Below the pieces are notes generated by a model. That model had not been told where the DNA came from. It saw only the letters and a list, made by a program, of their open reading frames with translations, and ran no database searches. From J054 sp963850255 (GTDB lineage Bacteria > Pseudomonadota > Gammaproteobacteria > Steroidobacterales > GCA-2729495), in assembly GCA_963850255.1 (NCBI GenBank), contig CAWKLL010000055.1, positions 14,162-78,161 on the forward strand: DNA of 64,000 bases. Direction: 5' to 3'. This document shows, piece after piece, positions 25,301 to 31,300 of this stretch. Positions within the stretch are counted from its first letter, which is position 1. The number at the start of each line of letters is the position of its first letter. The position numbers and the translations under genes are program-made.

Positions 25301-28300
25301 GCCGCGGGCGCCGCTACCGTGATGGTCACGTCATTGGCCGGCACGCCGGTGTTGCCGAAGTCGATGTCGAAGCTGGCCGTAGTGGTCAGCGCGTCGAGAC
25401 CAGTGGCCAGGCTCGACGCGGCGCGCAGCACCAGCTGAAAGTCTTCCAGCCCGCCCTGCTGGCCACTGGCGAAGCCGAGCTCGCGGAATGCAGCCTCGCT
25501 GCTGGCAGCCGAGATGGAAAGGGAGGTAATCGAAGGGTCGATCGCGGTCACTAGCAGCTGCCGGGCATCGGCGGAGGCAACCAGCTGGGTATCGAGCCCC
25601 GCTGCGACCAGCGCGGCGTTCAGGTCCGCGGCCAGATCATCCGGCGTGGTGTTGTTCGCTGCATCGAGCTTCGTGATGCTGACCGGAGTTGGCGCACCAC
25701 CGTTAATGGCAAGGCTGAAGTTAACGTCGTCGCTGAGGCGGCCAAACACTGTGTTAGTGGTGACCGCCGGCTGCAGCTTGATCAGCGGGTTACTGCCCGG
25801 ATCCTGGTAAATGTTCGTCAGCGGCGTCAGGTCGTCGACGAAGCTGGCCGCCCCGGCATCACTGAGGTCGATACCCAGCACCAGACTCAGGCCCGCCGTA
25901 GCATCCAGCCTAATCGTCGAATTGCTGCTGACCTGCGCAACGCTGCCAAGCTCGAAGTTGAAATCGACAGGCAATTCGACGCCAAGCAAGTCGTCGTTAA
26001 GCGTGAGGCTATAGGTCAGCTGCTGCGTGGCCGGGTTGTACTGGCCGCCGATGGCGGCCGGCGACAGGCCCAGTGTTTCAGCCAGCCGCAGGACCATTTG
26101 CTGCGTGGTTTTGAACGTCGCCTGGTTGTTCTCGTCGACCAGCTTGACCGTATCGTTGCCGAGCCCCGCGTTCGTGCTCTGCGCCAGCGATATGCCGAGG
26201 GTCTCGGTGCCGCTCTGGGTCGATACGTAGAGCACAAAGTCGATGCTGCCGGTCAGGGTCGCGCCCTCCGGGTCGCTTCCCGACGGTGGATTATTCGCGG
26301 TCAGCTTCAGACTCAGGTCGTCGAAGTCGAGGTCGGAGACGTCCACGTTCTGGCCATTGCCGAAGCCGAGCTGTGAGAACGGACCGGAACCGAAGGCACC
26401 GACGCCCGGGATGACAGCAGAGGAGACGATCTGCAGCGACTGAATTGTCGGGTCCGTCGCAACCAGCTTGATCTTGCCTCCCGTTGCCTCAGCGTAAAGT
26501 CGCCCGCTGAGTCCCGCCGCCTGCAGCGCGTCATTAAGATCCGTGATCAGGAAATCTTCGTTGTCCTTGTCGTCATCGGCGTCGTCGAACAACAACGCGT
26601 CGCCGATGCCGTCTGCGAGGTTGACAATTTCCTCGATCACCGGACCGGCCAGCGGAATTTCTGCTGCATCGAAAGGATCGCCGGCGACCAATTCGTTCAA
26701 CGCGTCGCGGAATCGCGCCAGCATGCTGACGACACCCGCGGCATCGATATTGTTGAAGTTCGGCAATTCACCCAGGTCCACCGGCAAGGGCTCGGGGGAG
26801 ACGCTCCAGGTGTCGGGGTCGTCGATGTCCAGCAGCAGAACTTCAATGGTCGAGTCGGTGCCTGGCTGGGTCGGATCAACGGGCGCCAGGCCCGGCAGGT
26901 CGAGTGAAATCGGCAAAGTAAAGCGCGCGGCGCCGTCGAAGCTGGCGTCGAAATTCTCGCTGGTGATGTCCGCGAACTCGACCAGGTCGATGCGGCCGTC
27001 TACCGCATTGGTGGCTGGGTCGCTCAGTGTCGTCGTGAAGTTTGGCGCATCGGTCGGATTGCTATTGACCAGCGGCGCAGTTTCGCCCGTACCGCCGACC
27101 ACCCCGATGCTGGCGAAACCGAAGCGAGCAGCAGCGTCAAAGGTGAAGTTCTCCAGCTCTATGGTGCCGACAGCCGCCGCGTCGCGCACGAACAGGTAAT
27201 CATCCGGCGTGTCACCGTCGAGCACGTCACCGATATCGACGCCCAGCGTAAAGTCCAGGCCGCCTTCGAAGGTCACGCTGGCCGAGGTGTCAATGACCAG
27301 GTCCGACACGCCGCCGTCGATGTCGATCCCGTAGCGAATATCCTTGACCTGGTCCTCGAAGCCCTCGAGGACGCGGATGTTGAAGGTCAGCTCCTGGGTC
27401 GCCGGGTCATAGGCCAGGCCGAGCTCTTCCAGCGAAAGGCCGAGACTACCGGCCAGCTCCGCGGCGAGCTCCTGGACCGTCGGCACCGACGCCCGCCCGC
27501 TCAAGGGGTTATTCAGCGGGTCGATGACGTCCTGCTGGAAAGCGGTCACGAGGTCGATCAGCGTACCGAGGCCTTCTGCCAGGAACGGCGGCGCTACCTG
27601 GTCGAACTTAGAAAGCTGGGCCTTGAGCTGCGTCAGCGCATCGATCAGTTCGGCGGAGTTGTACTGCAGGAAGTCTAGTATGGCCTGGCCGTCCGGGCCG
27701 GCCTGCAGCGTTGCCACCGCCGTAACAGCCTGCGGCTGGGCGAGATCATCCCAACTCAGGCGAATGCCGGAATCGGCCAGCGAAATGCCGTCTTCAAAGC
27801 CGGGGGCGATAGCACGTACGCTGAAGACGCCGTCGAGCTGAACATCCGGAGTACCGTCGCCCGGGTCGTTGTTGACGGTCGCATCGACGGAGTCAGCGTA
27901 CTCGGTACTCTGCAGTTCCGATACGCGAATAAGGTTATCGGCAACGCCGCTGGCCGGGTCGTTGAAGTCGAAATCGATCGATACGTCCGGATCCCAGGTC
28001 AGGTCGGCGTCGACCAGTTCCACACCGAGAAAGCCGATGCGCCCGGAAGCGGTCGCACCGTCGACGATGTGCATGTCGAGTACCTGCAGGTCGGCGCCCG
28101 TGTCCGAGGTATCGATGAAGAAACCCGAGCCGTCGAAGCCGAAGGCGAGGTCCAGCTGCACCGTCATCTCGACACCGAGCAGGCCGTCTAGTTCGATACC
28201 GGCGCTGTCGGCAACGCCCAGGTCGACAAAGCCGCGCAGGTCCTGCTGGAGCTGCACGTCGAGGAACCAGTCAGCAATCAGATCGCCGTCGCGATCCGTG

Positions 28301-31300
28301 CTTTCGTCCCGGACCACGGTTGCACCCAGGGCGACCAGCGCGGCCTCCAGCTCGACCAGCGTCGTGATACTCGCGTCCTCGCCGATATCGGCCAGCGAAA
28401 AGCCGTTAGGGCCTTCCGAGAGCAGCCGCTCGATCAGCGTGCCGCGGTTCTGCAGCTGCGCCGAACCGTCGGGGTTGATGCCCAGGATCTCGAAGAAGGC
28501 CTCGTCCTTGGTGCGCGGCACATCGGTCAGGAAACTGTTCAGCGCGCTGTCCAGCGATTCCAACGCCAGTCCGGCCAGCACTTCGCTGGCCAGCGCGTTG
28601 CCGAGCACGCCGCCGCTCAGGGAATCGGCCAGCGCGGTCAGGCCAGCGCCAATGCCGTCCATACTCGGCGCTAGCAGAGTGGTGATCGACACGTTCTCGA
28701 CGCCGGTCCAGTCGAGGCGCTGTGACTCCGTGACGCCGAACGGGCTGACGGCCGCCACGTTCAGGAAGCCCGGCCCGGAGCCGGGAGCGACGAAGCTGCT
28801 GCTCTCGATATCGACATACGGGCTCAGCGCACCGGGATTGGCAATGGTCAGCGTATCCGTGCCACCGTCCCCGGTGATGCTGACCGCGCCGGTGACCACC
28901 AGCGGCGCGATGCCCTGATCGACGTTGATTTCGTCATCGCCCAGGCCACCGGTAATGACGATCTCCTGCAGGCCGCGGAGATTGACCTGCAGCTGCGGCA
29001 CCAGCGGCGGCGTATCCGTATCGAGATACTGCGAGACGTTCAGCAGCCACGGTTCACTGGCATCGCGCCCGAGGTCGAAAATGTCGTTGCCACTGGTCCC
29101 GTTGAGCAGCAGCTGCGGCGTACTCCCAACCACCCAGCTGGCCTTGTCGATGGTCCAGGCACCACGGCCCACGGTCGCGGCAAGCAGCACATCGTCGATC
29201 TTCGAATAACTGAGATCCGACACGATGACGTTCGGTAAGTCGGCGCCGAATTCGGTCCAGGTTCCGCCCGCGGCGTTGCCGATGTGTCGGTAGACGCCGT
29301 CTGCGCCGCCGACCAGCACCACCGGCGTAGTGCTGCCGACCGCCTCGACGACGGTAATCGTCTGCAGGTCCGTCTCATCGTCCAGGTTTTCGAGATTGTC
29401 GGTGATATCGACAAACGTGCCGTTGGCGGGATCGGTGCCGGCCGTGTCTGAAAACCAGATGTGCCCCTTGGTGTCCAGCACGTAGACTTCTGCCCAGTCG
29501 CTCGGATTGATCGCGACATCGCGGACACCTGGGAACTGCTTGGAGAACAGGACCGGCGACAGCGTGGTACCGCTGGTGCCGCGGACCCAGAGTTCGACGC
29601 CGCCCTCACCTTTCTCGACGCCAACCCAGGCAATATTCGCCTCGGCGACAGTCCCGAACGGCCCCTCGCCCGCGATGATTGCGTTGACGTTGCCGATGCG
29701 CGCTGACGTCGGCACAGAGTAAGTGTCGTCGGCCGTGGTCGGCGTGCCCTGGGTCTGCACCTGCAGCTGGCCGTTCAGCAGCGTTACGGTCAAGCCGTCA
29801 TCAAAGGATTCAAACAGGTATTCGCCCTTGGCGATCAGCAGCCGCCCTTCGGTCTTGCCATTGACGGCATACGGCGCGATGAAATCGTACTCGGAGTCAT
29901 TGGCAACACCGGCCCGGGTATCGATCGCGTCCAGCGTGGTGGTCGCAACCTGTACCTGTACCCCGGCAAGGTTGGTTTGCGCGGCGAAGCTGTTGGGGCC
30001 AGGCACGGTGGTGCTGAAATCGACGGTGAGCTGCGTCGAGGATACGGCCGTGACGGAGTAGATGGCGTCATTCGCGCCACTGCCAATGACGACGATTTGC
30101 TGACCGGTCGCAAAACCCTCGGCTAACCAGTCGCCGATCGGCAGCGCGCCGTTCGGTGAGCGCGTGATCGTTCCAGTCGCCACATTGTCGACGAAGCTGA
30201 GCAGGTCGGTGTTCTGCTTGGCGGGAGCGTTGCCGATCGAGACCGCGGTCGGCCGCGGGATGAACATAGAGAAGCTAACGTTGTTCCTGGGGTCGCCGCC
30301 AAGCGGTGCGGGAACGTTGCGCCGCTCGAGATCCATGGCCAGGCCGTCGCCCTGGATAGCCGAAATCTCATAGACGTCGTCGTAGCCACCGCTGCCCGTG
30401 ATGATGATGATGCGCCCGGCACGAAAGCCGTCGCCGATGAAACTACCGGTCGTACGCGTAATGCTGCCGGTAGCCGCCGCGTTGCCAGTCTCGACGGTCG
30501 CCCCCGGCAGGAACGTGAGGGTATCCGCGACCGTGAGCAGCGGAGCGAGCACGCCGAAACTGCCGAAGCGCTGCGACGTCGTATAGTATCGGTCACCGAA
30601 GGCACCCGTGATCGCACCGTCTCCGCCGTTGATCGACGACCACTCACCGCCGGGGCCCGCGCGCGCCTGCAACGCGCTGCCATTGTCCTGCGCACCGCCG
30701 ACGACCAGGTTGTCGATCGAACCCCAGGACGTCGAATAGAACTCGGTGAGATTCAGGTTGCCGATCAGCGAACCCCAGCTGCGGCTGCCCTGCGTTTGCG
30801 GATCGTTTAGCTGGTAGATACCGCCGTCGTCGACCTGCAGGATCACAAAGGTGCTCGGGCCGGTCTCGTACACGACCATGTTGCGCGAATCAGGATGCGG
30901 CGCGGTGTTGTTCGCGCTGCTGCCGGTCAGGTGTTCCCAGTTGCTGCCGTTCCACAGGAACAGACGGCCTTGCACGCCAGCGTTGCCGGAAGTCGGCGTC
31001 TGGACGCCGCTCAATCTGTTGGTGTCGCCGCCGACGTAAACATTCTGCCAGTCCAGCGGGTCGGGCAGCAGTGACGTGTGACTCTTGGCCTGGCCACCCG
31101 GATGCACACTGAAGAACACAGATCGCGTCGTGCCCCCCGAGTCCTGGAACGTGGTTTCCAGGGAGCCTGGCTGACCCAGATCGACCCAGCTCTGCCCCTC
31201 GTCCTTACTGCGCAGCACGTCGGTCAGGCGGTGCTCGCTGCCGTCGAATACGCGCGCATTTGACGCGAAGGCGGTACCGAGTGCAGCAGTGAGGTGGATG